Part shown: positions 18,989-28,551 of the stretch, piece by piece
Layout: the number at the start of each line of letters is the position of its first letter
Position numbering within the stretch: position 1 is the first letter of the stretch
Assembly: GCF_000585995.1 (NCBI RefSeq)
Contig: NZ_CP007410.1
Coordinates: 5,173,430 to 5,237,429, forward strand
Source of the DNA: Pseudomonas brassicacearum
GTDB lineage: Bacteria > Pseudomonadota > Gammaproteobacteria > Pseudomonadales > Pseudomonadaceae
Length of the DNA stretch: 64,000 nt
Direction: 5' to 3'
Made by a program: the position numbers and the translations under genes
Notes under the pieces: model-generated
What the model saw: only the letters and a program-made list of their open reading frames with translations
Database searches by the model: none
What the model was told of the DNA's origin: nothing

Positions 18989-19465
18989 TTACTTAGGGTC
19001 GCGATGTTCGAATTCGCCTTCGATCACGTTGGGCTCGCGGCCCAGGGGCTCTCGCGGAGCCGGCCCGCCACGGGGCTGCAGGTCATCGGCGAAGGCCCGC
19101 TGGCGGATCGCCTGTTCTTCGGCGCGCTGGCGCATTTTATTGGCCAGCAACCGCCGGGTGAATGGCAACAGCATGACCAGGCCCAGCACGTCGCTGATAA
19201 AGCCAGGCAGGATCAGCAGACCGCCACCCAGGGCCAGCATCAGGCCTTCAAGCATGGTCTGGGCAGGCAGCTCGCCACGGTTCAGGCTTTCACGGGCACG
19301 CAATGCCGTGGCGAGGCCGGCAATGCGCAGCACGAACACGCCGAGCATCGTGCCGAGAATGACCAGCAGCAGCGCCGGGAAAAACCCGATCGCACCGCTG
19401 ACCTTGACGAATACGAACAGCTCCAACACCGGGAACAGCAGAAAGAGCAATAAAAAAGGGCGCAT
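18989..19465 (-). CDS. fxsA: FxsA-family membrane protein
   Basis: This 158-residue protein has the FxsA layout. There are two N-terminal helices (about 3-24 and 28-50, with LFPVLELFVFVKV), a third hydrophobic pair (LMLALGGGLLILPGFISDVLGLVMLLPFTRRL split by a turn) and a hydrophilic tail rich in Arg, Pro and Glu. The ATG at 19465 is preferred over a TTG at 19480, which falls within the GAGGAAC ribosome-binding region. The E. coli homologue over-expression relieves phage T7 exclusion by F; the native function is unclear. It sits next to groESL as in other pseudomonads. Confidence 0.9.
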   Translation of the reverse strand: MRPFLLLFLLFPVLELFVFVKVSGAIGFFPALLLVILGTMLGVFVLRIAGLATALRARESLNRGELPAQTMLEGLMLALGGGLLILPGFISDVLGLVMLLPFTRRLLANKMRQRAEEQAIRQRAFADDLQPRGGPAPREPLGREPNVIEGEFEHRDPK

Positions 19466-19531
19466 CAAATGGTTCCTCAACGCAAGAATGCCTTGCTATG
19501 AAACCCTAAATGACGTCGTCCTTTCGTGAAT

Positions 19532-20263
19532 TCAAGCGTTGGCCTCTGCATTTTTTGGCCATTGCTCGGCGTGAGCCAGATAAACCAGGGCTTCGCGCAC
19601 TTGTGTCGGCGTGTTGCAAGCCCCCTGAAACGCCAGCCAATGCAGGCCCTGGCCAATCCGCAGGTGCATGCCTTCGCTGTCGATGCCCACCAGCTGTGCC
19701 GGTTCGGTTTTCGGCAGGCCGGCCAGTTCCACGTAATGGGCGATGGCCTTGGCGTGATCGCTGTTCATGTGCTCGATCATGCTCGCCTCAGCCTTGCCGG
19801 CGAAGGGGTTGGCCAGGGTGATCTGGTCGATCCAGTGAATGGCACCAAAACCGCCGATGTAGCGATGGCGCACCGGATTGAGCACCCAGAAATCAAAATC
19901 ATGGGCCTTGTGATAGTTCTGCGAGTCTGGGAAATAGCGGTAATAACGCTCAGCCGCGGCGTCGATGGCGGCGCCGTCCTCCAGTTTCCGCGCCTCGGCC
20001 AGGTAAGTCAGGCGCCCGACCGCCTGCACGTCTTCAGCGCCCCGCTCGCCCACGAGCATCGAGCACTTCGGGTCTTTTTGCAGGTTGTGGGTGTGTTGAG
20101 CAATGCGACTGATCAAGATCAATGGCCGGCCCTGCTCGTCCAGGCAATAAGGCACCACGGAGCCGAACGGGAAACCGGGCATGGACTTGGAATGGGTGGA
20201 GAGCATTCCACGGTATTCCTTGAGCAGTAATTCTCGGGCATGCTTGGCAGCTTCAACGCTCAA
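19532..20263 (-). CDS. HugZ-like heme-utilisation/pyridoxamine oxidase-fold protein
   Basis: This 243-residue protein has a split-barrel flavin/heme-binding domain of the PNPOx type (about 1-150: [18 protein letters not shown], then CSMLVGE). A C-terminal DUF2470 helical-plus-beta domain follows (from about 160: [19 protein letters not shown], with H and D residues that coordinate heme in HugZ). The start is TTG at 20263; the strong AAAGGAG 7 nt upstream settles this. It may degrade heme or act as a general stress protein. No iron-regulatory box is obvious nearby. It is divergent from the dehydrogenase gene. Confidence 0.8.
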   Translation of the reverse strand: MSVEAAKHARELLLKEYRGMLSTHSKSMPGFPFGSVVPYCLDEQGRPLILISRIAQHTHNLQKDPKCSMLVGERGAEDVQAVGRLTYLAEARKLEDGAAIDAAAERYYRYFPDSQNYHKAHDFDFWVLNPVRHRYIGGFGAIHWIDQITLANPFAGKAEASMIEHMNSDHAKAIAHYVELAGLPKTEPAQLVGIDSEGMHLRIGQGLHWLAFQGACNTPTQVREALVYLAHAEQWPKNAEANA

Positions 20264-20424
20264 TTTATGACTCCTTTGATGAAAGCCGTTTTAAAAACGG
20301 TCAGGCAGCTGGGCTATGTCCCAGTGCACCGTCGGGCAGTTCTCGTGCAGCCGGGCTATGGCGGCGCAGATCGAGAGGCCTTCAAAAAGGACATCCTTCA
20401 CCGCTCTGCCATCGGGACATGAGA

Positions 20425-21183
20425 ATGCAACTCACCGACAAAGTAATCATTATCACCGGCGGTTGCCAGGGTTTGGGCCGCTCCATGGCCGAGTATTTTG
20501 CGGGTAAAGGCGCAAAGCTGGCGCTGGTCGATCTCAACCAGGAAAAACTCGATCAAACGGTTGCCGCGTGCGTGGCCAAGGGTGTCGAGGCCCGGGCTTA
20601 CCTGTGCAACGTGGCCAATGAAGAACAGGTGAGCGACATGGTCGCTCGGGTAGCCGAGGATTTCGGCGCGATCCATGGCTTGATCAACAATGCCGGGATC
20701 CTGCGCGACGGCCTGCTGCTCAAGGTCAAGGACGGCGAAATGACCAAGATGAGCCTGGCCCAGTGGCAGGCGGTGATCGACGTCAACCTGACCGGTGTAT
20801 TCCTGTGCACCCGTGAAGTGGCGGCAAAAATGGTCGAGCTGAAGAACAGCGGCGCGATCATCAACATTTCGTCGATCTCCCGGGCCGGCAACGTCGGCCA
20901 GACCAACTATTCGGCCGCCAAGGCCGGCGTGGCGGCCGCCACCGTAACCTGGGCCAAGGAACTGGCGCGCTATGGCATCCGGGTCGCCGGCATCGCCCCC
21001 GGCTTCATCGAAACCGAGATGACCCTGGGCATGAAGCCCGAAGCCCTGGAAAAAATGACCTCGGGAATTCCGCTCAAGCGCATGGGCAAACCCGAGGAGA
21101 TTGCCCACTCGGCGGCGTACATCTTCGAGAACGACTATTACACCGGTCGGATCCTGGAGATGGATGGCGGGTTGCGGATCTGA
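20425..21183 (+). CDS. Short-chain dehydrogenase/reductase, FabG-like
   Basis: This 252-residue SDR has the nucleotide motif [10 protein letters not shown] near the N-terminus, NNAG (NNAGILRDG), the catalytic Ser in ISSIS, the YSAAK catalytic Tyr-Lys pair and a C-terminal MDGGL end. It resembles 3-oxoacyl-ACP reductases, but an unusual insertion ([14 protein letters not shown]) follows NNAG, so the substrate is uncertain. Two starts compete: ATG at 20419 and ATG at 20425. The second has GGGA at a better spacing. It stands alone, divergent from the HugZ-like gene and followed by a REPIN. Confidence 0.85.
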   Translation: MQLTDKVIIITGGCQGLGRSMAEYFAGKGAKLALVDLNQEKLDQTVAACVAKGVEARAYLCNVANEEQVSDMVARVAEDFGAIHGLINNAGILRDGLLLKVKDGEMTKMSLAQWQAVIDVNLTGVFLCTREVAAKMVELKNSGAIINISSISRAGNVGQTNYSAAKAGVAAATVTWAKELARYGIRVAGIAPGFIETEMTLGMKPEALEKMTSGIPLKRMGKPEEIAHSAAYIFENDYYTGRILEMDGGLRI

Positions 21184-21199
21184 AGTCACCCTGAACAAA

Positions 21200-21290
21200 T
21201 GTGGGAGCGGGCTTGCTCGCGAATGCGGTGTGTCATTCAACAGATAAGTTGACTGATCTACCGCATTCGCGAGCAAGCCCGCTCCCACAG
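21200..21290. repeat. REPIN, TGTGGGAGCGGGC variant
   Basis: A head-to-head REP pair with TGTGGGAGCGGGCTTGCTCG arms lies between the convergent dehydrogenase and apbC genes. Confidence 0.9.
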
Positions 21291-21303
21291 GGCCTGCGTG
21301 CGA

Positions 21304-22398
21304 TCAATCGTCACTGACGGTGATGTTCGGCATCACCGGTGATGCAGCCTCTTGCAACACAATCCGCGCGCCCACGTGACGGGCCAATTCCTGATAGACC
21401 ATGGCGATCGGGCTGTCCGGCTCGGCGATGACCGTGGGTTTGCCACCGTCGGCCTGCTCGCGGATGTCCATCGACAGCGGCAGCGATGCCAGCAGTTCGA
21501 CGCCGTACTGGGTCGCCAGTTTTTCCCCGCCTCCCTCGCCGAACAAGTGCTCGGCATGTCCGCAGTTCGAGCAGATGTGCACGGCCATGTTTTCCACCAC
21601 GCCCAGCACCGGAATGTTCACCTTGCGGAACATTTCCACGCCCTTGCGTGCGTCCAACAGGGCCAGGTCCTGGGGCGTGGTGACGATCACCGCGCCGGCC
21701 ACCGGGACTTTCTGCGCCAGGGTCAGCTGGATATCGCCAGTGCCGGGTGGCATGTCGATTACCAGGTAATCCAGGTCGCCCCAGGCGGTTTGCGTCACCA
21801 GCTGCAGCAAGGCACCGGAAACCATCGGGCCGCGCCAGACCATCGGTGTGTTGTCGTCGGTAAGGAAGGCCATGGACATGACTTCCACACCATGGGACTG
21901 GATGGGCACGAACCACTTCTGGTCCTTGATCTGCGGCCGAGTACCCTCGGCAACGCCGAACATGATGCCCTGGCTCGGACCGTAGATGTCCGCGTCGAGA
22001 ATCCCGACCTTCGCCCCTTCACGGGCCAGGGCCAGGGCCAGGTTGGCGGCGGTGGTGGACTTGCCCACCCCACCCTTGCCCGAGGCCACGGCAATGACGT
22101 TCTTGACGTTCGCCAACCCCGGCACCTGTGCCTGGGCCTTGTGGGCGGCGATCACACTGGTGATTTCGACCTTGGCGCCCGCTACACCTTCCAGGGACTC
22201 GATGGCCATCTGGAGCATCTGCGCCCAACCGCTCTTGAACAGATCGGCGGCATAGCCGATTTCCAGCTGGACGCTGACGCGATCGCCCTGGATGTCGATG
22301 GCGCGCACGCATCCGGCGCTGACCGGATCCTGGTTCAGATAGGGGTCGGTGTACTGGCGAAGGACGGCTTCCACCGCTGCGCGATTGACGGCGCTCAT
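21304..22398 (-). CDS. apbC: Iron-sulfur cluster carrier protein ApbC/Mrp
   Basis: This 364-residue protein has an N-terminal MIP18/FeS-assembly domain (about 1-90) and a P-loop NTPase domain with the deviant Walker A GKGGVGKST (about 107-115), Walker B-like YLVIDMPPGTGD and a CSNCGH motif (CxxC) that holds the transferred [4Fe-4S] cluster. It delivers clusters to apo-enzymes in the cytosol. The ATG at 22398 gives the normal family length; a longer upstream reading runs through a REPIN and is discarded. It is divergent from metG, as in many gammaproteobacteria. Confidence 0.95.
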   Translation of the reverse strand: MSAVNRAAVEAVLRQYTDPYLNQDPVSAGCVRAIDIQGDRVSVQLEIGYAADLFKSGWAQMLQMAIESLEGVAGAKVEITSVIAAHKAQAQVPGLANVKNVIAVASGKGGVGKSTTAANLALALAREGAKVGILDADIYGPSQGIMFGVAEGTRPQIKDQKWFVPIQSHGVEVMSMAFLTDDNTPMVWRGPMVSGALLQLVTQTAWGDLDYLVIDMPPGTGDIQLTLAQKVPVAGAVIVTTPQDLALLDARKGVEMFRKVNIPVLGVVENMAVHICSNCGHAEHLFGEGGGEKLATQYGVELLASLPLSMDIREQADGGKPTVIAEPDSPIAMVYQELARHVGARIVLQEAASPVMPNITVSDD

Positions 22399-22454
22399 GG
22401 GCAACTCCGATAACAAGACTTGAAAACAGGCCGCTATCCTACGCCCCACCTGCC

Positions 22455-22576
22455 TGTGTGGCGAGGGAGCTTGCTCCCGCTCGACTGCGCAGCAGTCGCA
22501 ATGAGGCCATGAGAGGTCGGGTTGAGCGTTTGTGGGCGGCCTCGCCACCCAGCGGGAGCAAGCTCCCTCGCCACAG
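22455..22576. repeat. REPIN, GTGGCGAGGGAGC family
   Basis: A head-to-head REP pair with a longer middle (about 75 bp) lies between the divergent apbC and metG genes, where it occupies most of the promoter gap. Confidence 0.9.
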
Positions 22577-22673
22577 AAGTCCTGCCAGCATCCGGAAACA
22601 GGCTCACAGGGTGAAAAAAAGCCGCCAGCGCTTTATAGTGGCCGACCTCCGTTTCATCAAGTAGCCGAGCCCC

Positions 22674-24719
22674 ATGTCCGAGCCACGCAAGATCCTCGTC
22701 ACCAGCGCCCTGCCCTATGCCAATGGTTCGATTCACCTCGGCCATATGCTGGAATACATCCAGACCGATATGTGGACGCGCTTCCAGAAACATCGCGGCA
22801 ACCAGTGCATCTATGTCTGCGCCGACGACGCCCACGGTTCGGCCATCATGCTGCGCGCGGAAAAGGAAGGCATCACCCCGGAACAACTGATCGCCAACGT
22901 CCAGGCTGAACACAGCGCCGACTTTGCCGATTTCCTGGTGGACTTCGACAACTTCCACTCCACCCACTCCGAAGAAAACCGTGAGCTGTCGAGCCAGATC
23001 TACCTGAAGCTGCGTGACGCCGGGCACATCGCCACCCGTTCGGTCACCCAGTATTTCGACCCGGAAAAGAACATGTTCCTGGCCGACCGTTTCATCAAGG
23101 GCACCTGCCCGAAATGCGGCACCGAAGACCAGTACGGCGACAACTGCGAAAAATGCGGTGCCACCTACGCACCGACCGACCTGAAAGACCCGAAATCGGC
23201 GATTTCCGGCGCCACCCCGGTGCTCAGGGACTCCCAGCACTTCTTCTTCAAGCTGCCGGATTTCCAGGAGATGCTGCAAACCTGGACCCGCAGCGGCACG
23301 TTGCACGACGCGGTGGCCAACAAGCTCGCCGAATGGCTCGACTCCGGCCTGCAAGAGTGGGACATTTCCCGCGATGCGCCGTACTTCGGCTTCGAAATCC
23401 CGGGCGAGCCCGGCAAGTATTTCTATGTGTGGCTGGACGCGCCCATCGGCTACATGGCGAGCTTCAAGAACCTTTGCGACCGCACGCCTGAGCTGGACTT
23501 CGACGCGTTCTGGGGCAAGGATTCCACGGCCGAGGTGTATCACTTCATCGGCAAGGACATCGTCAACTTCCACGCGCTGTTCTGGCCCGCCATGCTCGAA
23601 GGCGCCGGTTTCCGCAAGCCGACCGGCATCAACGTCCACGGCTACCTGACCGTCAACGGCCAGAAGATGTCCAAGTCCCGCGGCACCTTCATCAAGGCCC
23701 GGACCTACCTGGACCACCTGTCGCCGGAATACCTGCGGTACTACTACGCGGCCAAACTCGGCCGTGGCGTCGACGACCTGGACCTGAACCTCGAAGACTT
23801 CGTGCAAAAGGTCAACTCCGACCTGGTGGGCAAGGTGGTCAACATCGCCAGCCGTTGCGCCGGTTTCATCCACAAAGGCAATGCCGGTGTGCTGGTCGCC
23901 GGCAATGCCGCGCCGGAACTGACCGACGCCTTCCTGGCGGCGGCGCCCAGCATCGCCGAAGCCTACGAAGCCCGCGACTTTGCCCGGGCCATGCGCGAAA
24001 TCATGGCCCTGGCCGACCGCGCCAATGCCTGGATCGCCGACAAGGCACCCTGGTCGCTGAACAAACAGGAAGGCAAGCAGGACGAAGTCCAGGCGATCTG
24101 CGCCCTGGGCATCAACCTGTTCCGCCAATTGGTGATTTTCCTCAAGCCGGTGCTGCCGCTGCTGGCCGCCGATGCCGAGGCATTCCTCAACGTCGCACCG
24201 CTGACCTGGAACGATCACCAGACCCTGCTGAGCAACCATCAGTTGAACGAGTTCAAACCGTTGATGACCCGTATCGACGCCGTCAAGGTGCAAGCGATGA
24301 CCGACGCCTCCAAGGAAGACCTGACCGCCAGCCAGACCGATACCGGCGGCCCGACCGGCAACGGTGAGTTGGCCAAGGATCCGCTGTCGCCGGAAATCGA
24401 CTTCGACGCGTTTGCCGCCGTTGACCTGCGCGTGGCGCTGATCGTCAAGGCCGAGGCCGTCGAGGGTGCCGACAAGCTGCTGCGCCTGACCCTGGACATC
24501 GGCGATGAGCAACGCAACGTGTTCTCCGGGATCAAGAGTGCTTATCCGGACCCGGCCAAGCTCGAAGGCCGGCTGACGATGATGATCGCCAACCTCAAGC
24601 CACGCAAAATGCGCTTCGGTGTGTCTGAAGGCATGGTGATGGCGGCGGGCCCCGGCGGTGAAGAAATCTACCTGCTGAGCCCCGACAGCGGCGCCAAGCC
24701 GGGTCAGCGGATCAAGTAA
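22674..24719 (+). CDS. metG: Methionyl-tRNA synthetase
   Basis: This 681-residue enzyme charges tRNA-Met. It shows the HIGH-type motif HLGH (SIHLGHML, about residues 17-24), a zinc-knuckle region with [17 protein letters not shown], the KMSKS loop ([11 protein letters not shown]) and a C-terminal EMAP-type tRNA-binding/dimerisation domain (from about 575: [17 protein letters not shown]). The full-length two-domain form is the usual one in gammaproteobacteria. It is followed by an intrinsic terminator. Confidence 0.98.
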   Translation: MSEPRKILVTSALPYANGSIHLGHMLEYIQTDMWTRFQKHRGNQCIYVCADDAHGSAIMLRAEKEGITPEQLIANVQAEHSADFADFLVDFDNFHSTHSEENRELSSQIYLKLRDAGHIATRSVTQYFDPEKNMFLADRFIKGTCPKCGTEDQYGDNCEKCGATYAPTDLKDPKSAISGATPVLRDSQHFFFKLPDFQEMLQTWTRSGTLHDAVANKLAEWLDSGLQEWDISRDAPYFGFEIPGEPGKYFYVWLDAPIGYMASFKNLCDRTPELDFDAFWGKDSTAEVYHFIGKDIVNFHALFWPAMLEGAGFRKPTGINVHGYLTVNGQKMSKSRGTFIKARTYLDHLSPEYLRYYYAAKLGRGVDDLDLNLEDFVQKVNSDLVGKVVNIASRCAGFIHKGNAGVLVAGNAAPELTDAFLAAAPSIAEAYEARDFARAMREIMALADRANAWIADKAPWSLNKQEGKQDEVQAICALGINLFRQLVIFLKPVLPLLAADAEAFLNVAPLTWNDHQTLLSNHQLNEFKPLMTRIDAVKVQAMTDASKEDLTASQTDTGGPTGNGELAKDPLSPEIDFDAFAAVDLRVALIVKAEAVEGADKLLRLTLDIGDEQRNVFSGIKSAYPDPAKLEGRLTMMIANLKPRKMRFGVSEGMVMAAGPGGEEIYLLSPDSGAKPGQRIK

Positions 24720-24740
24720 CGCGACCGAACGCTGCACCGA

Positions 24741-24779
24741 TCCCACAGTCGCTTGGCAAAGCGGCTGTGGGATTTTCAT
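24741..24779 (+). terminator. Terminator of metG
   Basis: TCCCACAG and CTGTGGGA arms with an internal GC-rich stem are followed by TTTTCAT, starting 22 bp after the metG stop. Confidence 0.75.
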
Positions 24780-24850
24780 ATCTGGCCCACCCTCCCCGCG
24801 TGCCGGATAATGCCTAATCTTGTAACAGGCCCTTTATTGCCGGCACGCCC

Positions 24851-25423
24851 ATGACCGAAATTGCTTTCACACTGTTCAGCGCCGCCCTGATCAACAACCT
24901 CGTGTTGCATTGGCCGCTGGGTGTCGATCCGCTGCTGGCGGCTGAGGGTAGAAGGCAAGTTCACGCCCTGGGCCTGGCGACGGTGTGTCTGATGTTGATT
25001 GTCGGCACCCTGGGTTACTTGATGGACCATTGGCTGCTGGCCCCGGCCAACCTGACATCGCTGCGCCTGTTTGCCTGGCTGCCCTTGAGCGTGCTGCTGA
25101 TCGGGCCATTGCTGCGCCTGCTGGCGCGCTGGCTGCCGGCATGGCCATTCGAAGGGTTGTGGCCGCTGTTGCTCGGCAATGCCGGCATACTGGGCGTCAC
25201 GCTGCTCAACAGCCAGGATGACCGGAGCCTGGGCCACGCCGTCGCCTTGAGCCTGGGGGCCGGGCTGGGATTCTGGCTGGTGCTGAGCCTGTTCGAGGAT
25301 CTGCGCCAGCGCACCTTCAATAACGATATTCCCGTGCCCTTTCGGGGCCTGCCGATTCAGTTGATCAGCGCCGGACTGATGGCGGTGGCCTTTCTCGGAT
25401 TGCGCGGGCTGGTCAAAACATGA
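24851..25423 (+). CDS. rnfA: Rnf electron transport complex subunit A
   Basis: This 190-residue protein has six predicted membrane helices and the [13 protein letters not shown] start, a divergent form of the RnfA/NqrE NN(F/L)VL motif. It forms the membrane core with RnfE. It overlaps rnfB by 4 bp (ATGA). Conserved cysteines in the NqrE/RnfA family that bind a [2Fe-2S] cluster are not evident here: the only Cys I see is in VCLMLIV. That suggests divergence from the standard complex. Confidence 0.85.
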   Translation: MTEIAFTLFSAALINNLVLHWPLGVDPLLAAEGRRQVHALGLATVCLMLIVGTLGYLMDHWLLAPANLTSLRLFAWLPLSVLLIGPLLRLLARWLPAWPFEGLWPLLLGNAGILGVTLLNSQDDRSLGHAVALSLGAGLGFWLVLSLFEDLRQRTFNNDIPVPFRGLPIQLISAGLMAVAFLGLRGLVKT

Positions 25424-26445
25424 GCCTGATTCAACGTATCGACGCCCTGTTGCCGCAGACCCAATGCGGCAAGTGCGGCCATCCCGGGTGCAAACCCTAC
25501 GCCGAAGGCATCTCCCAGGGCGAGCCGATCAACAAATGCCCGCCCGGTGGGCACGAAACCATCGCAGCCCTGGCCGAGCTGATGAAAGTGCCGGTGCTGG
25601 AGCTCGATGACAGTCGCGGCTCAGCCCCAGCGCAAATTGCCTTTATCCGCGAAGCCGAATGCATCGGTTGCACCAAGTGCATCCAGGCCTGTCCGGTGGA
25701 CGCGATTGTCGGCGCGGCCAAGCTGATGCACACCGTCCTCGTCGACGAATGCACAGGCTGCGACCTTTGCGTGGCACCCTGCCCGGTCGACTGCATCGAG
25801 ATGCGGCCACTGCCCATGGCGACCGTACTGCCGATCGTTGGCGGCCTGGCCTTCAGCGTTGAAGAACAGCAGGCACGAACCGCCAAGCGCAATCACGCCC
25901 GGCGGCGTTTCGAACAGCGCAACGCGCGTCTGCATCGTGAGGAAGAGCAGCGCCAGGCCGAACGTCTGGCCCGTACCCAGCGCGCTGCCCAGCCTCAGAT
26001 CCAAACCCTCGATCCGGTACAAGCCGCGCTGGAACGCGTGCGCGCGCAAAAAGCCGCCAACGCCGATGCGGCGCTGAAGAAAGCCAAGGTCGACCTGGCC
26101 ATGAGCCGGGCACAGTTGAACAAATCCTTGAAAGCCTTCGGCCATCCACCCACCTTTGAGCAGCAGTTGCAATTGATCCTGCTGCAGCGCCAGTTCGAAG
26201 CGGCGGAGCAGGCCTTGGCCCAACTGGAAAACGCCGCGCCGCCGGTCGCGCCAGCCCCGGCTTCGTCACCGGCACCGGCACCGGCACAAAACGCCGAGCT
26301 GAAGCGGGCCAAGATTCAACTGGCGATGCGCCGCGCCGAACTCAGCAAGGCCCGGATCGCCGGGGCACCGGATGAACACCTGCAAGCGCTGGTGCAAGCG
26401 GTGAACGACGCCGAACGCCAGGTGGACGCCCATGGCGCTTCCTGA
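25420..26445 (+). CDS. rnfB: Rnf complex subunit B, ferredoxin-like, with long C-terminal extension
   Basis: The protein has 341 residues, against about 190 for typical RnfB. Near the N-terminus are the four-cysteine cluster site (C16, C19, C24, C40) and then two 4Fe-4S ferredoxin motifs, [14 protein letters not shown] and [14 protein letters not shown]. The usual N-terminal membrane helix is absent. From about residue 155 a charged, Ala/Gln/Arg-rich extension runs to the end with two similar blocks ([17 protein letters not shown] and [17 protein letters not shown]). It resembles the repeated tail of RnfC. As rnfC is missing from this operon, the tail may replace part of it; that is inference. 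Confidence 0.85.
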   Translation: MSLIQRIDALLPQTQCGKCGHPGCKPYAEGISQGEPINKCPPGGHETIAALAELMKVPVLELDDSRGSAPAQIAFIREAECIGCTKCIQACPVDAIVGAAKLMHTVLVDECTGCDLCVAPCPVDCIEMRPLPMATVLPIVGGLAFSVEEQQARTAKRNHARRRFEQRNARLHREEEQRQAERLARTQRAAQPQIQTLDPVQAALERVRAQKAANADAALKKAKVDLAMSRAQLNKSLKAFGHPPTFEQQLQLILLQRQFEAAEQALAQLENAAPPVAPAPASSPAPAPAQNAELKRAKIQLAMRRAELSKARIAGAPDEHLQALVQAVNDAERQVDAHGAS

Positions 26446-27417
26446 ACCCGTGGACGAACGGCTGCGCCTGGCGATGAGGCGGGTGCTGCTGGCGACGCTG
26501 CCCGGCGCGCTGACGCTGCTGTGGTTCTATGGCTGGGGCGCGGCGCTCAACCTGCTGTTGTCCGGCCTCACCGCCCTGGCGGTCGAGGCACTGGTGTTGC
26601 GGGTGCGTCGTAGGCCTCTCACACCCGACTTGAACGATGGCAGCGCGCTGGTCAGCGCCACCCTGTTGGCCCTGGCCTTGCCGGCGTATTGCCCTTGGTG
26701 GCTGACCGTCACGGCGGCGGCCAGCGCCCTGTTGTTCGGCAAGCACCTGTGGGGGGGCGTCGGCACTAACCCGTTCAACCCGGCGATGCTCGGATACGCG
26801 GTGGTGCTGGTGGCGTTTCCTTCACAGATGAGTCAATGGCCGGCGCTCCACGGCATGGGGTTGCTCGACGGCCTGCAACAAGTGTTCGGCATGCACCCGG
26901 CGCCCGACGCGTGGACTGGCGCGACGGCGCTGGACAGTTTGCGAATCAACCGAAGCCTGACCGTCGATGAGCTGTTCGCCAACGACCCAGCGTTCGGGCG
27001 TATTGGTGGCCGCGGTGTCGAATGGGTCAACCTGGCGTTCCTGGCGGGGGCCTGTTTCTCCTGCAACAACGGGTGTTCAGTTGGCATGCGCCGGTGGGCA
27101 TGCTATCCAGCCTGTTCCTTATCAGCCTGTTGTGCTGGAACGGTTCGGGCTCCGACTCCAATGGCTCGCCGCTGTTTCATCTGTTCACTGGCGCGACCAT
27201 GCTTGGCGCGTTTTTCATCGTGACCGAGCCGGTCTCGGGCGCCAAAACCGCGCTCGCTCGGTGGCTGTTTGGCGCGGGCGTGGGACTGTTGGTTTACCTG
27301 ATCCGTACCTGGGGTGGTTACCCGGATGGCGTGGCGTTTGCGGTGCTGCTGATGAACCTCGGGGTACCGGCGCTGGATCGCTGTGTCGAGGCACGACAAA
27401 GGCGACAGCTGACATGA
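26432..27417 (+). pseudogene. rnfD: rnfD with a one-base frameshift (membrane subunit D)
   Basis: Translation from the ATG at 26432 (14-bp overlap with rnfB) gives a normal RnfD N-terminal part, with membrane helices and the flavinylation motif TGAT (DAWTGATALD, Thr165). The frame breaks at a run of five G at 27046-27050. After that the old frame reads Cys-rich nonsense to 27223, while the +1-shifted frame continues LFLLQQRVFSWHAP... to a stop at 27415-27417, including FTGATMLGAFFIVTEPVSG. One extra G would give one 328-residue protein. Either the gene is mutated, its expression is switched by the G-run, or the base is a sequencing error. Confidence 0.85.
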
Positions 27418-28025
27418 ACAATCCCGGCGGCATTGCGATCCTGGTTATTCTGGCCTGCCTCGGCGTTGGCGCCACTTACATCACGCAAACCGGCACTGCC
27501 GGACGCATCGAAGCCCAGCAACGGGCCATCGCGAACAGAACCTTGCTCGACGTGCTGCCAGCCGACCACTATGACAACCAGCCGTTGGCACGGCCTGTCG
27601 TGGCGACTCCAGTGGCTCTGCCCCACAGCACGCTGCTGAGCGGTTACCTCGCGACCCGCAGCGACCAGCCCAGCGCCGTGTTGTTGCGCAGCCAGGCGTT
27701 GGGCTATGAAGGCAGCATCGAACTGTTGGTCGCCATCGACCCGCAGGGCCGGTTGCTGGGCGTGAAAACCCTGCGTCAGTCCGAAACGCCCGGCCTGGGC
27801 GCGGCGATTGCCGGTTGGCCGAATGCCTGGATGCAAACCTTCAACGGTAAATCGCGCCAAGCCCCTGACGATAACGGTTGGGCCTTGAAAAAGGATCAGG
27901 GGCAGTTCGATCAACTGGCAGGCGCAACGGTCACGTCCCGGGCGGTTATCCAGGCGGTTCACGATGCCCTGCGTTATTTCGACGAGCACAAGGCTCACCT
28001 GATCGGAGGGGCTACCGATGAATAA
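27414..28025 (+). CDS. rnfG: Rnf complex subunit G, FMN-binding
   Basis: This 203-residue protein has an N-terminal membrane helix (about 6-25) and a periplasmic FMN-binding domain with the motif LAGATVTSRAV, whose Thr carries covalent FMN in this family. GVKTLRQSETPGLG is the conserved segment before it. The ATG at 27414 overlaps the rnfD stop (ATGA) and the 3' end overlaps rnfE by 8 bp, so translation is coupled through the operon. The gene itself looks intact despite the break in rnfD. Confidence 0.9.
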   Translation: MNNPGGIAILVILACLGVGATYITQTGTAGRIEAQQRAIANRTLLDVLPADHYDNQPLARPVVATPVALPHSTLLSGYLATRSDQPSAVLLRSQALGYEGSIELLVAIDPQGRLLGVKTLRQSETPGLGAAIAGWPNAWMQTFNGKSRQAPDDNGWALKKDQGQFDQLAGATVTSRAVIQAVHDALRYFDEHKAHLIGGATDE

Positions 28026-28551
28026 GCCATGGGGACTGGCCCGAGGTCTGCTGCTCGTGCCTCTGGTCGGCGCCAGTGACTCGCTGATCAACGCCCTGGG
28101 GTTGTGGCTGGCCTGGGCTTTGATCAGCCTCGGCCATGGCTTGGCCATGGGCCTTTTACGGCTGCGCCTGACAGCGCCTCAGCGGCTGCTCGCCTCGATC
28201 ATGCTGGCCGCCACCCTGACCGCATGCGCAGGCCTCGCCGCGCAGGCCTGGGCGCTGGAACTGTATCGGCCGCTGAGTCTTTACATCGGCTGGATCGCCT
28301 TGAGCTGCGTGGTATTGGCACACGACGCTGACCTCATCGAGTCCCGCTGGCCTGGACACCTCAGGCTGGTTGGGCTGTTCGGCCTCTGGATGATTGGCCT
28401 GGGCGCCCTGCGCGAGCTGATCGGCAGCGGCATCCCCTTGGCCCAGCTCGCCCCCGGCGGGTTCATACTGCTCGGACTGCTGCTCGCGGTCTACCAGGCC
28501 TGGACGGTCGCCAAGCCCCATTCATCCCTTGAGGAAACGCCGCGCCCATGA
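28018..28551 (+). CDS. rnfE: Rnf complex subunit E
   Basis: This 177-residue membrane protein has about six helices. It is related to RnfE/NqrD and forms the membrane core with RnfA. The N-terminal GLLLVPLVGASDSLINALGL is the shortened equivalent of the LGLCP/LAVT region of standard RnfE. It overlaps rnfG upstream and nth downstream (ATGA at 28548). It is shorter than typical RnfE (about 200-230 residues) and, like RnfA, lacks the conserved cysteine motif, so the complex is probably divergent or decaying. Confidence 0.8.
   Translation: MNKPWGLARGLLLVPLVGASDSLINALGLWLAWALISLGHGLAMGLLRLRLTAPQRLLASIMLAATLTACAGLAAQAWALELYRPLSLYIGWIALSCVVLAHDADLIESRWPGHLRLVGLFGLWMIGLGALRELIGSGIPLAQLAPGGFILLGLLLAVYQAWTVAKPHSSLEETPRP

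Noticed and set aside
22434..24779. Long open frame opposite metG (781 codons)
   Set aside because: It is antisense to the complete, well-conserved metG gene and runs through a REPIN; there is no ribosome site and no recognisable domain.
27046..27050. Programmed ribosomal frameshifting in rnfD
   Set aside because: There is no slippery heptamer with a downstream pseudoknot that I can see, and the Rnf family does not use frameshifting.
26967..27413. Longer start for rnfG inside rnfD
   Set aside because: The upstream codons overlap the shifted rnfD frame. The ATG at 27414 has the ATGA coupling and leads directly into the membrane helix.
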